Source: a bacterium (GTDB lineage: Bacteria; Cyanobacteriota; Vampirovibrionia; Gastranaerophilales; Gastranaerophilaceae). From it: 16,253 bases of DNA. The position numbers and the translations under genes were made by a program. Below are positions 5,443-13,013 of this stretch, piece by piece; positions within the stretch are counted from its first letter, which is position 1; every line of letters begins with the position of its first letter. Location of the stretch: NCBI GenBank assembly GCA_017995595.1, contig JAGOIO010000007.1:1-16253 (forward strand), given 5' to 3'. The notes below the pieces were generated by a model. The model had not been told where the DNA came from, ran no database searches, and saw nothing but the letters and a program-made list of their open reading frames with translations.

Positions 5443-7142
5443 TGAAGCATTTTATAAAAACGAGACGACTTAAAATTATTGAACAAATTCTTGTTGTACT
5501 GGTTTTTGCGGTACTTGTACCGATGGCAATAAGCGGATTTATTATAAATAATATCAATCAGCAGGCAATGCGTTCTCAGTTAAGGGATTCTGCGGTTCTG
5601 ATATCGAAGATGGTGTCAGAAGAAGCTGATGTATTCCTGATTTCAGCCAGTACGCAGTTGAATCAAATTGATATAGCTTTAAGCTCGCTAAATTCTTTCT
5701 CTGCCAGAAAACAATACCTGGAAAGAGTTATAAAGGAGTCTCCTGATTATGAAAGTGTGTTAGTTGTAAATTCTGATAAGCAACTGGCGAAAATTAAGTC
5801 AGAGTATGCTAAAAAAGGAATTATACCGTTTTCAAGAAAGACAAGAGACGGTAATTATATAGTTATAAATTTTAATATAAATGCAGTGAAGAAGAAGTTT
5901 TTCCGCTCTCTTTCAGATGATAAAAGACAAATTTACGTGTTAGCAAATGATGGAACATTTGTTGCGACACATAATTTTGATGAAAAAGATTTTAAAAATG
6001 TAAAAAGTGCTTTGCCAAAGCAATTAAAAATAGGAGCTCCTGTCTTTTTTGGTGGAATAAAAAATCAACCGTTAGTTTACTATAAAAAAGATAAACCTGC
6101 GATTACGATTATTGTAAATACTACGGAAGAAGTTACCAAACAGCTTATAAATGTAAATAGGGCAAAGATTATTTTGTCTGTATTAATTGCATCATTAGCT
6201 GTAATTCTTGTGGTTGGTCTTTATACATACTATTTGTATATAAATATAAGACAATTATTTAAAGCGATTATTGCTATATCAAAAGGTAATTACAAACGTA
6301 GAATAAGGCTATTAACACATAGTTTTACGCCGTATGAGATAATATTTTTGGCATTTGAGTTTAATCGTATGGCAAAACAGGTTCACAAATCATATATAAA
6401 GCTTGAGAAAAGTAATGCAGAGTTGAAAAAGCTTGACGAATTTCGTTCGAATTTGATAGATACAGTAAGTCATGAGTTCCGAACTCCGTTGACGAGTATT
6501 CAAGGATATACGTCAAGACTATTGAGGCAGGATATACAGATTGACGAAGAGACCAGAATAAAATCTTTAAAGACGATAAAAAGGCAATCTGAAAGACTTT
6601 CAAGAATGGTTGAGGATTTATTGGTAATTCCGGATATAGAAGGTGCAAGAATTAGAATGAATCTTGAACCTTTATGGCTAAATAGTGTTATAAATTCAGC
6701 AGTAACACTGGTTAAAAAGAGTGATAAAGAAATAGAAAATCTGGTAAATGAAGATTTTCCATTGATAATTGCAGATAATGACAGATTAGAACAAGTTTTT
6801 GTAAATTTAATAGAAAATGCTAATAAGTATGCAAAAGAGGGTTCAAAAATAGTTTTGGAAGCTGAAAAAGTTGGAGATGAATTTGCAAAAATATATGTAA
6901 AAAATGACTGTGATTTAATTCCGAAAGAGAAATTAGATACGTTATTTGATAAATTTACAAGAATTGATGACAAAACAACAAGAACGACAAGAGGAACAGG
7001 TTTAGGCTTGTTTATCGTAAAAGGGCTTGTTGAAGCTATGAATGGTGAAATTAAGCTTTATTCAACAGAAGAAAGCGGATTTATTGTTGAGATAAAATTA
7101 CCGTTTTATATTCCAAAAGAGGAAGATTTGATAAATGAATAA
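5442..7142 (+). CDS. Membrane sensor histidine kinase with large extracytoplasmic domain
   Basis: This 566-residue kinase has a short cytoplasmic N-terminus, TM1 (about 17-37), an extracytoplasmic sensor region of about 200 residues (38-240, size and pattern fitting a Cache-like domain), TM2 (about 243-265) and HAMP (about 266-318). The HisKA helix carries His344 in DTVSHEFRTPLTS. The ATPase domain has the N box DRLEQVFVNLIENANKYA (447-464), an F box LFDKF and the G2 box RGTGLGLFIVKGL. The G1 box is unusual: where D-x-G-x-G is expected the sequence reads VKNDCDLIP (486-494), with no glycine. It likely phosphorylates Asp55 of the regulator just upstream. Its 3' end overlaps tadA by 8 bases. 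The ligand is unknown. Confidence 0.94.
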   Translation: MKHFIKTRRLKIIEQILVVLVFAVLVPMAISGFIINNINQQAMRSQLRDSAVLISKMVSEEADVFLISASTQLNQIDIALSSLNSFSARKQYLERVIKESPDYESVLVVNSDKQLAKIKSEYAKKGIIPFSRKTRDGNYIVINFNINAVKKKFFRSLSDDKRQIYVLANDGTFVATHNFDEKDFKNVKSALPKQLKIGAPVFFGGIKNQPLVYYKKDKPAITIIVNTTEEVTKQLINVNRAKIILSVLIASLAVILVVGLYTYYLYINIRQLFKAIIAISKGNYKRRIRLLTHSFTPYEIIFLAFEFNRMAKQVHKSYIKLEKSNAELKKLDEFRSNLIDTVSHEFRTPLTSIQGYTSRLLRQDIQIDEETRIKSLKTIKRQSERLSRMVEDLLVIPDIEGARIRMNLEPLWLNSVINSAVTLVKKSDKEIENLVNEDFPLIIADNDRLEQVFVNLIENANKYAKEGSKIVLEAEKVGDEFAKIYVKNDCDLIPKEKLDTLFDKFTRIDDKTTRTTRGTGLGLFIVKGLVEAMNGEIKLYSTEESGFIVEIKLPFYIPKEEDLINE

Positions 7143-7578
7143 GTTTATGATGTCAGCAATCGTAGAAGCGGAACGTTCTAAACAGGATATTCCTGTAGGT
7201 GCTGTTGTAGTTTGTGATGGAAAAATAATTGCTTCGGCACATAATGAGCGGGAAAAAGAGCTTGATATATCAGCACATGCAGAGATATTGGCAATAAAAA
7301 GAGCAGAAAAAGTTTTGAATAATTGGAGAATTGACGGGTGCGAACTTTATGTAACTTTAGAACCTTGTCCTATGTGTGCGTGGGCAATTTTACAATCAAG
7401 AATTAAGTCGGTATATTTTGGAAGTTTCGATAAAATTTATGGGGCATTTGGTTCGGTGGTTGATTTTCGAAACATATCCAATCCTGACTTAAAAATTTAT
7501 TCTGGTATTATGGAGCAGGAATGTAATAATATTCTGAGTAAATTTTGGGAAAAAAAGAGAGCAAAGAAAATTCATTAG
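7135..7578 (+). CDS. tadA: tRNA adenosine(34) deaminase
   Basis: TadA converts the wobble adenosine of tRNA-Arg(ACG) to inosine. The 147-residue product has the zinc and catalytic motif HAE (His48, Glu50), the second zinc motif PCPMC (77-81, Cys78 and Cys81), and the typical IPVGAVVV near the start and YGAFGSVVD further on. The usual Gly in PCPMCAGAI is Trp83 here. MNKFMMSAIVEAE aligns with the family start. The ATG lies inside the kinase gene (8-base overlap), with AGAGGAAG (7118-7125) as ribosome binding site. Co-transcription with a two-component pair has no obvious functional reason; guanine or cytosine deaminase activity is less likely given the motif set. Confidence 0.92.
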   Translation: MNKFMMSAIVEAERSKQDIPVGAVVVCDGKIIASAHNEREKELDISAHAEILAIKRAEKVLNNWRIDGCELYVTLEPCPMCAWAILQSRIKSVYFGSFDKIYGAFGSVVDFRNISNPDLKIYSGIMEQECNNILSKFWEKKRAKKIH

Positions 7579-7617
7579 AAAATTGAAGAGTTTTTGTTAA
7601 ATAAAATTTATGTATCG

Positions 7618-7646
7618 TTGTACCTGTGGCGTTTTCTTGCTAGTAT
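7618..7646 (+). promoter_or_regulatory. Candidate promoter of the ATP-grasp/GNAT/ABC run
   Basis: TTGTAC (7618-7623) and TAGTAT (7641-7646) are separated by 17 nt, with TG one base before the -10 (extended -10). Transcription would start near 7653, about 30 nt before the ATG at 7682. No terminator is visible after tadA, so read-through from upstream is possible. Confidence 0.45.
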
Positions 7647-7681
7647 TTTTCTATAGAAATTTGAAATTAGAAGGGAAAAAT

Positions 7682-8668
7682 ATGGCAGAGAAAGTAGTAG
7701 TTTTGCATAATGCAATAAGTGAAAATCCAACTACAGATGAGTTGGACGTTTTAGACCAAGTTAAAGATGTAAAAGGTGCGTTAGAAAAGTTGGGATATGA
7801 AACAGCAGTTGTTCCTTTTTCTTTTGACTTAAACAAGGCAATAGCTGATTTGAAGCGTGAAAATCCAAAGTTTGTTTTTAATATTGTTGAAGGAATAGAT
7901 AATGACGGTCAGTTAATAACTGTTGCACCTGCGGTTTTGGATTATTTAAAAATCCCTTATACAGGTTGTACAAAAGAAGCTATGTTTTTGACTTCAAATA
8001 AGGTTTTGACAAAGAAAGTTATGAAATCAAACGGCATTCCGACAGCAGAATGGGTAACGAGCGATAATGCAAGCGATAATGTATTTATAGACGGTGAAAG
8101 ATATATTGTCAAAGCTGCTTGGGAAGATGCATCAATAGGTTTGGACGAAGATGCAGTTGTTTCTCCAAAATCAAAAGAAGATTTGCTAAATATTATCAAA
8201 GCAAAGAATAAAAAATATAACTTAGAATTTTTCGCAGAAAGATATATTCATGGAAGAGATTTTACAATTTCTCTTGTAGCAGGAAAACAAATGCCACTTT
8301 GTGAAGTAACATTCTTGGATTATTATTCAGATAATAAAGTTAGAGTTTTTAATTATAATGCAAAATGGGTAAAAGATACTCCTGAATATGATAATACGGA
8401 TATTGATTTTGAGTTTGACGGAATAAAAAAATCAACTATTGATGAAATGATAAGGCTTGCGGATAAATGTTGGGAAATATTCTCTCTTAACGGATATGCG
8501 AGAGTTGACTTTAGAGTTGATGAAAGCGGAAAGCCATTTGTTTTGGAAGTTAATCCAAATCCTTGTATCTCAAGAGGAATAATGTTTGACAAGATGATGG
8601 AAGAGGGCGGAGTTGACTATGTTGACGGAATAAAAGCCATAGTTGATGATATGAAAGTTATTTATTAA
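7682..8668 (+). CDS. ATP-grasp ligase related to D-Ala-D-Ala ligase
   Basis: ATP-grasp enzymes join a carboxylate to an amine through an acyl phosphate. I start at 7682 (MAEKVVVLHN, 328 residues): AGAAGG precedes it, and an upstream ATG at 7610 would add 24 residues with no ligase match and no ribosome binding site. The C-terminal half has the nucleotide and metal residues: YIVKAAWEDASIGL (Lys144), FAERYIHGRDFTIS (Glu186, Arg192), ARVDFRVD (Arg274, Asp276), and FVLEVNPNP (Glu289, Asn291). KIPYTGC and the Ser-Asn-Lys stretch (105-107) match the Ddl fold. The N-terminal signature of true Ddl enzymes (GG-x-SxEREVS) is missing, so it probably does not make D-Ala-D-Ala. Substrates are unknown; other dipeptide or amino-acid ligation is plausible. 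The GNAT gene starts 28 nt downstream. Confidence 0.85.
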   Translation: MAEKVVVLHNAISENPTTDELDVLDQVKDVKGALEKLGYETAVVPFSFDLNKAIADLKRENPKFVFNIVEGIDNDGQLITVAPAVLDYLKIPYTGCTKEAMFLTSNKVLTKKVMKSNGIPTAEWVTSDNASDNVFIDGERYIVKAAWEDASIGLDEDAVVSPKSKEDLLNIIKAKNKKYNLEFFAERYIHGRDFTISLVAGKQMPLCEVTFLDYYSDNKVRVFNYNAKWVKDTPEYDNTDIDFEFDGIKKSTIDEMIRLADKCWEIFSLNGYARVDFRVDESGKPFVLEVNPNPCISRGIMFDKMMEEGGVDYVDGIKAIVDDMKVIY

Positions 8669-8696
8669 GCTGAATTAAAGCTGGAAGGAAAGAGTT

Positions 8697-9179
8697 TTGA
8701 ATATTATATACAGGGATTCGGAAGAAAAAGATTTAGAGCAATTTGACGAAATTTTATCATCGTCAGGATTTTTCTATGAAAGTGAAATTGAAGAAGCTAG
8801 AGGCTTTTTGAAATATAATTTAGAGGACGGACCTGAAGATAGCGGTATAAACTATATTATGGCAGAAGCTGACGGAAAACTTGTAGGGTTTGTCTGTTTC
8901 GGTTTTGATTATTGTACAGAAAGCTCATACCTTCTTTATTGGATAGCTGTTCATGGCGATTTTAGAGGTAAAAAAATAGGTTCTGAACTATTAAAGCGTT
9001 TTGAAGAATGGGTAAAAGCAAAAGGCGGTAAAAAAATTGTTCTTGAAACTGCCGGGAGAGAGTTGTATAATCCAACAAGAATTTTTTACGAAAGACATGG
9101 TTATACAGAACAAGGTGTAGTTCCTGACTATTATTCAAAGGGCGATGCCAGAGTAACATTTGTAAAAGATATTGCTTAG
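8697..9179 (+). CDS. GNAT-family N-acetyltransferase (TTG start)
   Basis: This 160-residue cytoplasmic enzyme is predicted to transfer an acetyl group from acetyl-CoA to an amine. The fold is visible in order: an acidic N-terminal helix region, IMAEADGKLVGFVCFGF (beta 2-3), LLYWIAVHGDFRGKKIGSEL with the acetyl-CoA loop RGKKIG (the usual central Gly is Lys), then ETAGRELYNPTRIFYERHGY typical of the C-terminal half. The start is TTG at 8697, supported by GGAAGGAA (8683-8690) at good spacing and by homology beginning at once (MNIIYRDSEEKDL). It sits between the ATP-grasp gene and the exporter ATPase. The substrate is unknown; modification of the ligase product or self-protection are inferences. 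Confidence 0.88.
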   Translation: MNIIYRDSEEKDLEQFDEILSSSGFFYESEIEEARGFLKYNLEDGPEDSGINYIMAEADGKLVGFVCFGFDYCTESSYLLYWIAVHGDFRGKKIGSELLKRFEEWVKAKGGKKIVLETAGRELYNPTRIFYERHGYTEQGVVPDYYSKGDARVTFVKDIA

Positions 9180-9225
9180 GTTAGAATAAAAATCAAAGTA
9201 ATACTAAAATAATCGTGAGGAAATG

Positions 9226-10230
9226 ATGTCAATAATAGAAGTTAAAGACTTAAAAAAAGATTATAAAATAAATATAAAAAAAGAAGGCTTAACAGGAGCA
9301 TTCATAAGTCTTTTTAATCCAAAGTACGAAATAAAGCATGCCGTAAAAGGTGTGAATTTTAGCGTAGAAGAGGGTGAGATGGTAGGTTATATCGGTGCAA
9401 ACGGTGCTGGTAAATCTACAACTATAAAGATGTTGACTGGAATTTTGACTCCGACTTCAGGTGAAGTTATTGTAAACGGGCTTTGTCCTACAAAAGACAG
9501 GATTAAGAATAACAAAAAGATAGGTGCTGTTTTTGGACAGAGAACTCAGTTATGGTGGGATATTCCTGTTATTGAGTCTTACAAACTGATACAAAAAATA
9601 TATGAGTTACCTGATGAAGATTATAAAAAAAATATTGAATATTTTTCAAAGACCTTAGGACTGGAAGAACTTTTGAAAGTTCCGGTAAGACAACTAAGCT
9701 TAGGGCAAAAAATGCGTTGTGAAATTGCGGCTGCATTTTTACCTAATCCAAAAATTGTTTACTTGGACGAGCCGACTATCGGGCTTGATTTTATGGTAAA
9801 AGAGAAAATTAGAAAATTTATTAAACAGTTAAATAAGGAAAAAAAGACCACTGTAATTCTTACGACACATGACCTGCAAGATATTGAAGAAATTTGCAGT
9901 CGAATAATTATTATTGATAACGGAATGATAATGTTTGATGGCGATTTAGAAGAAATAAGACAGGAATTCAGTAAATTTTCTGTTGCAAAACTTCTTATAA
10001 AAGAAATTACTCCAGAACTTACAGATTATCTTAAAAAAACAGAAGATTTTGAACTTTTAGATATTGAAGAAAATGTTTTGAGTATAAAATTTGACAGAAG
10101 TAAAATTACTATCGCAGGAATATTTGAAAAGCTTGCAAGTATTACGTCTGTTTTGGATTTAAGCATAGAAGAGGTTTCGATTGAAACGATTGTTAAAACC
10201 CTTTATGAAAGAAAATCTACAGGTGTTTAA
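9226..10230 (+). CDS. ABC exporter ATPase (ABC-2 family, viologen-exporter type)
   Basis: This is the 334-residue ATP-binding subunit of an exporter. It has Walker A GANGAGKSTT (57-66), Q-loop Gln105 in FGQRTQLWWD, signature LSLGQ (157-161), Walker B IVYLDEPT (177-184) and H-loop His215. About 90 C-terminal residues follow, as in drug-exporter ATPases. The FGQRTQLWWDIPV segment is characteristic of the COG4586 group, which pairs with two membrane proteins as here. Start: ATG occurs twice in a row (9223 and 9226); GAGG (9217-9220) is 2 nt from the first and 5 nt from the second, so I prefer 9226. The permease begins 2 nt after the stop. The cargo is unknown; a cyanobacterial relative exports methyl viologen. 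Confidence 0.93.
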   Translation: MSIIEVKDLKKDYKINIKKEGLTGAFISLFNPKYEIKHAVKGVNFSVEEGEMVGYIGANGAGKSTTIKMLTGILTPTSGEVIVNGLCPTKDRIKNNKKIGAVFGQRTQLWWDIPVIESYKLIQKIYELPDEDYKKNIEYFSKTLGLEELLKVPVRQLSLGQKMRCEIAAAFLPNPKIVYLDEPTIGLDFMVKEKIRKFIKQLNKEKKTTVILTTHDLQDIEEICSRIIIIDNGMIMFDGDLEEIRQEFSKFSVAKLLIKEITPELTDYLKKTEDFELLDIEENVLSIKFDRSKITIAGIFEKLASITSVLDLSIEEVSIETIVKTLYERKSTGV

Positions 10231-10232
10231 GT

Positions 10233-11030
10233 ATGTTTGATAAGTATGCAGAGTTGATAAAAGTAAATATAAAAGTCAATCTTGCCTATGCCGTTGATGC
10301 ATGGGGAGCTTTTGTTGTTACATTGTTTCAAATCTTTGTGTTTTATTATATATGGCTTGCGATATACAAGTTTGATTCTATTATAAACGGTATTAGTAAA
10401 GACCAGATGATTACATACATAATTCTTTCAAGAATAATTTATACGCAAATCACATGGGGTTTTATACCACGTTTGGGCGACAAAATTCATACAGGAGCTA
10501 TTGCTATGGATTTGCTTAGACCGTTTGACTTTCAGGTAATGATGTTCTTTGAAAGAATTGGCGATTTTCTGGCTTTTGCAACAATGACGGCTGTTCCTTT
10601 ACTTGTTATTTCTGTTCTTACAATAGGAATGCAAGCTCCGCCAAGTCTTTTCGCCGGAGTAGCTTTTTTGCTAAGCTTTTTACTTGCTATGGCTTTATCA
10701 TTCTTCTTAGAATTTTTAATCGGACTTTTAACATTTTATACAAATTACAGTTGGGGGTTGCAAACTTTTCAGGAAGCTCTTGTTGCCTTGTTTTCAGGTG
10801 CATTAATTCCGATAGCGTTTTTCCCTGGGTGGTTGAAAACAATTACTAATTTCTTACCGTTCCAACAGATGAGTTATACGCCTGTTTCGATTTATTTGGG
10901 ACTTTTGAAAGGGCATTATGCAATTTTTGAAGCTATCGGGTGGCAAATTTTTTGGGTGGTATTTCTTTTTGTATTGACAAGAATTTGTTATAAGTATGCC
11001 ATTAAAAAGGTTACAGTTCAGGGTGGATAG
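10233..11030 (+). CDS. ABC-2 family exporter permease, first subunit
   Basis: This 265-residue integral membrane protein has about six predicted helices (roughly 22-46, 57-75, 104-130, 136-166, 178-200 and 228-252). IHTGAIAMDLLRPFDFQ (about 87-103) is the amphipathic region typical of this family between helices 2 and 3. It fits the ABC2_membrane_6/COG4587 type and would form a heterodimeric channel with the next gene, powered by the ATPase just upstream. ATG follows AGGTG (10221-10225) inside the end of the ATPase gene. The stop overlaps an intercistronic hairpin. Confidence 0.9.
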   Translation: MFDKYAELIKVNIKVNLAYAVDAWGAFVVTLFQIFVFYYIWLAIYKFDSIINGISKDQMITYIILSRIIYTQITWGFIPRLGDKIHTGAIAMDLLRPFDFQVMMFFERIGDFLAFATMTAVPLLVISVLTIGMQAPPSLFAGVAFLLSFLLAMALSFFLEFLIGLLTFYTNYSWGLQTFQEALVALFSGALIPIAFFPGWLKTITNFLPFQQMSYTPVSIYLGLLKGHYAIFEAIGWQIFWVVFLFVLTRICYKYAIKKVTVQGG

Positions 11031-11054
11031 ATTTATTTCTAAATAAATAAATCT
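11029..11054 (+). other. Intercistronic hairpin between the two permease genes
   Basis: AGATTTATTT and its exact complement AAATAAATCT form a 10-bp stem with a 6-nt loop. The hairpin starts in the stop codon of the first permease. No T run follows, so it is more likely an mRNA stability or coupling element than a terminator. Confidence 0.55.
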
Positions 11055-11082
11055 GTGCAAAAATAACTTACAGAAGGACATG

Positions 11083-11871
11083 ATGATAAAATATATTAAA
11101 TTATATATAGAATTTTTTAAACAGAACTTAAAAACAATGCTTGAGTACAAAACAGATTTTGTAATCGGTGTTTTTTCGACTCTTATTACTCAATTTTACG
11201 GAATTTTCTTTGTGTGGGTAATTTTTGAAAATATAAAGCAAATTCACGGTTGGACATTTTATGAGATAACTTTTGTATATGGACTTTTGACCCTTGCCAA
11301 AGGTATTGACATGTTTTTCTTTGATAATTTGCATGCTCTGGGTTATGAGTATGTTAGAGGCGGAAAATTTGATATATTTATGATAAGACCGATTTCGCCA
11401 TTATTTCAGCTGGTTGCAAGTTATACTCAACAAGATGGTTTAGGACTTTTTATTTTAGGTATTATTGTTGTTGCAAAATCTCTTGCTGAATTAGGTATTA
11501 CACTCGATTTTGCTCATATTATGCTGCTCGTTTTATTCGTAATAAGTGGTGCGGGTATAATTTCTGCAATAAATTTAATTTTTGCAACGACAGGATTTAA
11601 GACAACAAATTCTTATATTGTTATGAGTTCGATAAATTCTTTTCAAGAATTTGCATTTTACCCTATTGCAATATATCCGAAGTTCATAGGATTTATTTTG
11701 ACATGGATAATTCCATTTGCGTTTACGAGTTTTTATCCTGCTGATTTCTTTTTACATAAAGGAGAGATGGATTTGTCTTTTCTAACACCTGTAATTGCAG
11801 TTGTTCTTTGGGTTGTTGCACTTAGAGTTTGGCGATGGGGATTGGATAACTATACAAGTACAGGGTCTTAG
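11083..11871 (+). CDS. ABC-2 family exporter permease, second subunit
   Basis: This is a 262-residue membrane protein, partner of the preceding permease, with about six helices (roughly 25-50, 57-75, 115-133, 142-165, 175-200 and 230-250). YEYVRGGKFDIFMIRPISPLFQLV (about 88-111) matches the cytoplasmic segment of COG3694 permeases, and a Trp/Arg-rich C-terminus follows the last helix. As with the ATPase, two ATG codons are adjacent (11080 and 11083); AAGGA (11074-11078) is 1 nt from the first and 4 nt from the second, so 11083 is more likely. It completes a three-gene exporter. No clear terminator follows; only a weak inverted repeat near 11891-11906. Confidence 0.9.
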   Translation: MIKYIKLYIEFFKQNLKTMLEYKTDFVIGVFSTLITQFYGIFFVWVIFENIKQIHGWTFYEITFVYGLLTLAKGIDMFFFDNLHALGYEYVRGGKFDIFMIRPISPLFQLVASYTQQDGLGLFILGIIVVAKSLAELGITLDFAHIMLLVLFVISGAGIISAINLIFATTGFKTTNSYIVMSSINSFQEFAFYPIAIYPKFIGFILTWIIPFAFTSFYPADFFLHKGEMDLSFLTPVIAVVLWVVALRVWRWGLDNYTSTGS

Positions 11872-11890
11872 GTAGTTCGATTTTAGAATT

Positions 11891-11906
11891 AATCGGTCAA
11901 CCGTTT
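11891..11906. promoter_or_regulatory. Inverted repeat upstream of the fabD promoter, candidate operator
   Basis: AA-n-CGGT-nn-ACCG-n-TT is symmetric over 16 bases and ends 6 bases before the -35 of fabD. Its position suits a regulator of fatty-acid synthesis. It is unlike the FapR or FabT sites I know. It could also be part of a weak terminator for the exporter operon, as outer TTTTA (11881-11885) and TAAAA (11906-11910) arms flank it. Confidence 0.35.
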
Positions 11907-11912
11907 AAAATT

Positions 11913-11940
11913 TAGACAATTTTTTTGTTTCTGATATAAT
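11913..11940 (+). promoter_or_regulatory. Promoter of the fab operon
   Basis: TAGACA (11913-11918) and a perfect TATAAT (11935-11940) are separated by 16 nt, with an extended -10 TG at 11932-11933. The start near 11947 gives a leader of about 34 nt with AGAGGA (11969-11974) before the fabD ATG. Confidence 0.75.
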
Positions 11941-11980
11941 GAAAAATATTGACAATGGAAAAATTTTTAGAGGATAAAAT

Positions 11981-12916
11981 ATGACAAAAATTGCTTTTAT
12001 ATTCCCCGGACAAGGTGCTCAAAGTGTAGGAATGGGAAAAGATTTATACGATAATTACGGTGAAGCAAAAAAAGTTTACGACAGAGCAAGTAAAATTTTA
12101 GGCAGAAGTATTTCTAAAATTTGTTTTGAAGGTCCTGAAGAAGAGTTGAAAAAGACTATAAATACCCAACCGGCTATATTGACAACCTCTATTGCGGTAT
12201 TAGAAGTTTTTAAATCAAAAACCGGTATTGTTCCAAATTTTACAGCAGGTCATAGCTTGGGTGAATATGCAGCACTTTACACTGCTGGTGTTCTATCTTT
12301 AGATGATACAATATTTTTAATTTCAAAACGAGCAGAGGCTATGAGTAAGGTAAAAGGCGGTTCAATGTCTGCGGTGTTGAATTTGGACGAAGCAAAGTTC
12401 AATGAATGCTTGAAAGAAGCTCAAAAAACAGGATATGTTGCAGTTGCAAATTACAATTCACCTGCACAAATTGTTATAACCGGTGAAGACGAAGCTGTTA
12501 AAAAAGCTTCTGAATTAATGAGTGCAGCAGGTGCAAGAAGAGTAGTTCCACTTGCTGTTTCAGGTGCATTTCACTCAGAACTTATGAGAAGTGCAAGCGA
12601 GGAATTTTCAAAGAGTGTAGCTACCGTAACACCAAGAAATGCAAAACTTCCTGTTATTACGAATGTTGATGCAGAAATAACAACTTCTGGTGATGAATTT
12701 AAAATAAAAATGCCAAAGCAAATCTATTCATCTGTACATTGGACACAAACAATTCAGAAGATGATTGAAAAAGGTGTAGATACATTTGTAGAAATAGGAC
12801 CGGGTAAAGTTCTTGCAGGGTTAAACAGAAAGATAGATTCTACGGTAAAGACATATAATGTTTATGACAAAGAATCTTTGGAAGCTTGTGTAAGTGAACT
12901 TTGTGCACTAAAGTAA
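11981..12916 (+). CDS. fabD: Malonyl-CoA:ACP transacylase
   Basis: FabD moves malonyl from malonyl-CoA to acyl carrier protein, loading the elongation cycle in the cytoplasm. The 311-residue product has FPGQGAQ (8-14), the nucleophile Ser92 in GHSLGE (90-95), Arg117, which binds the malonyl carboxylate, and catalytic His198 in GAFHSE, followed by VEIGPGKVLAGL. Length is normal. It leads the fab cluster behind a strong promoter, and its ACP partner is encoded two genes downstream. fabG follows after 97 nt containing only a weak GTTGG/CCAAC hairpin. Confidence 0.97.
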   Translation: MTKIAFIFPGQGAQSVGMGKDLYDNYGEAKKVYDRASKILGRSISKICFEGPEEELKKTINTQPAILTTSIAVLEVFKSKTGIVPNFTAGHSLGEYAALYTAGVLSLDDTIFLISKRAEAMSKVKGGSMSAVLNLDEAKFNECLKEAQKTGYVAVANYNSPAQIVITGEDEAVKKASELMSAAGARRVVPLAVSGAFHSELMRSASEEFSKSVATVTPRNAKLPVITNVDAEITTSGDEFKIKMPKQIYSSVHWTQTIQKMIEKGVDTFVEIGPGKVLAGLNRKIDSTVKTYNVYDKESLEACVSELCALK

Positions 12917-13013
12917 CAGATACGAAAATTTGAAGATAAAGAGAAAATAAATGTCAGTTAAAAAGTTGTAAGTTGGGGTTTTAGTCCAACGGCAAAAGGC
13001 AAAAGGAGAAAAA

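Noticed and set aside
7610..7681. Upstream start for the ATP-grasp gene
   Set aside because: The added residues have no family match and cross the candidate promoter; MAEKVVVL at 7682 has a ribosome binding site.
7682..8668. Naming the ATP-grasp gene ddl
   Set aside because: The N-terminal Ddl signature (GG-x-SxEREVS) is absent, so genuine D-Ala-D-Ala ligase activity is not supported.
11949..11954. Second TTGACA upstream of fabD
   Set aside because: A -10 at 17 nt would fall in the ribosome binding site and does not match; the TATAAT at 11935 is much better.
12951..12971. Six-codon leader peptide before fabG
   Set aside because: The ORF MSVKKL is too short and has no regulatory codon pattern or attenuator after it.
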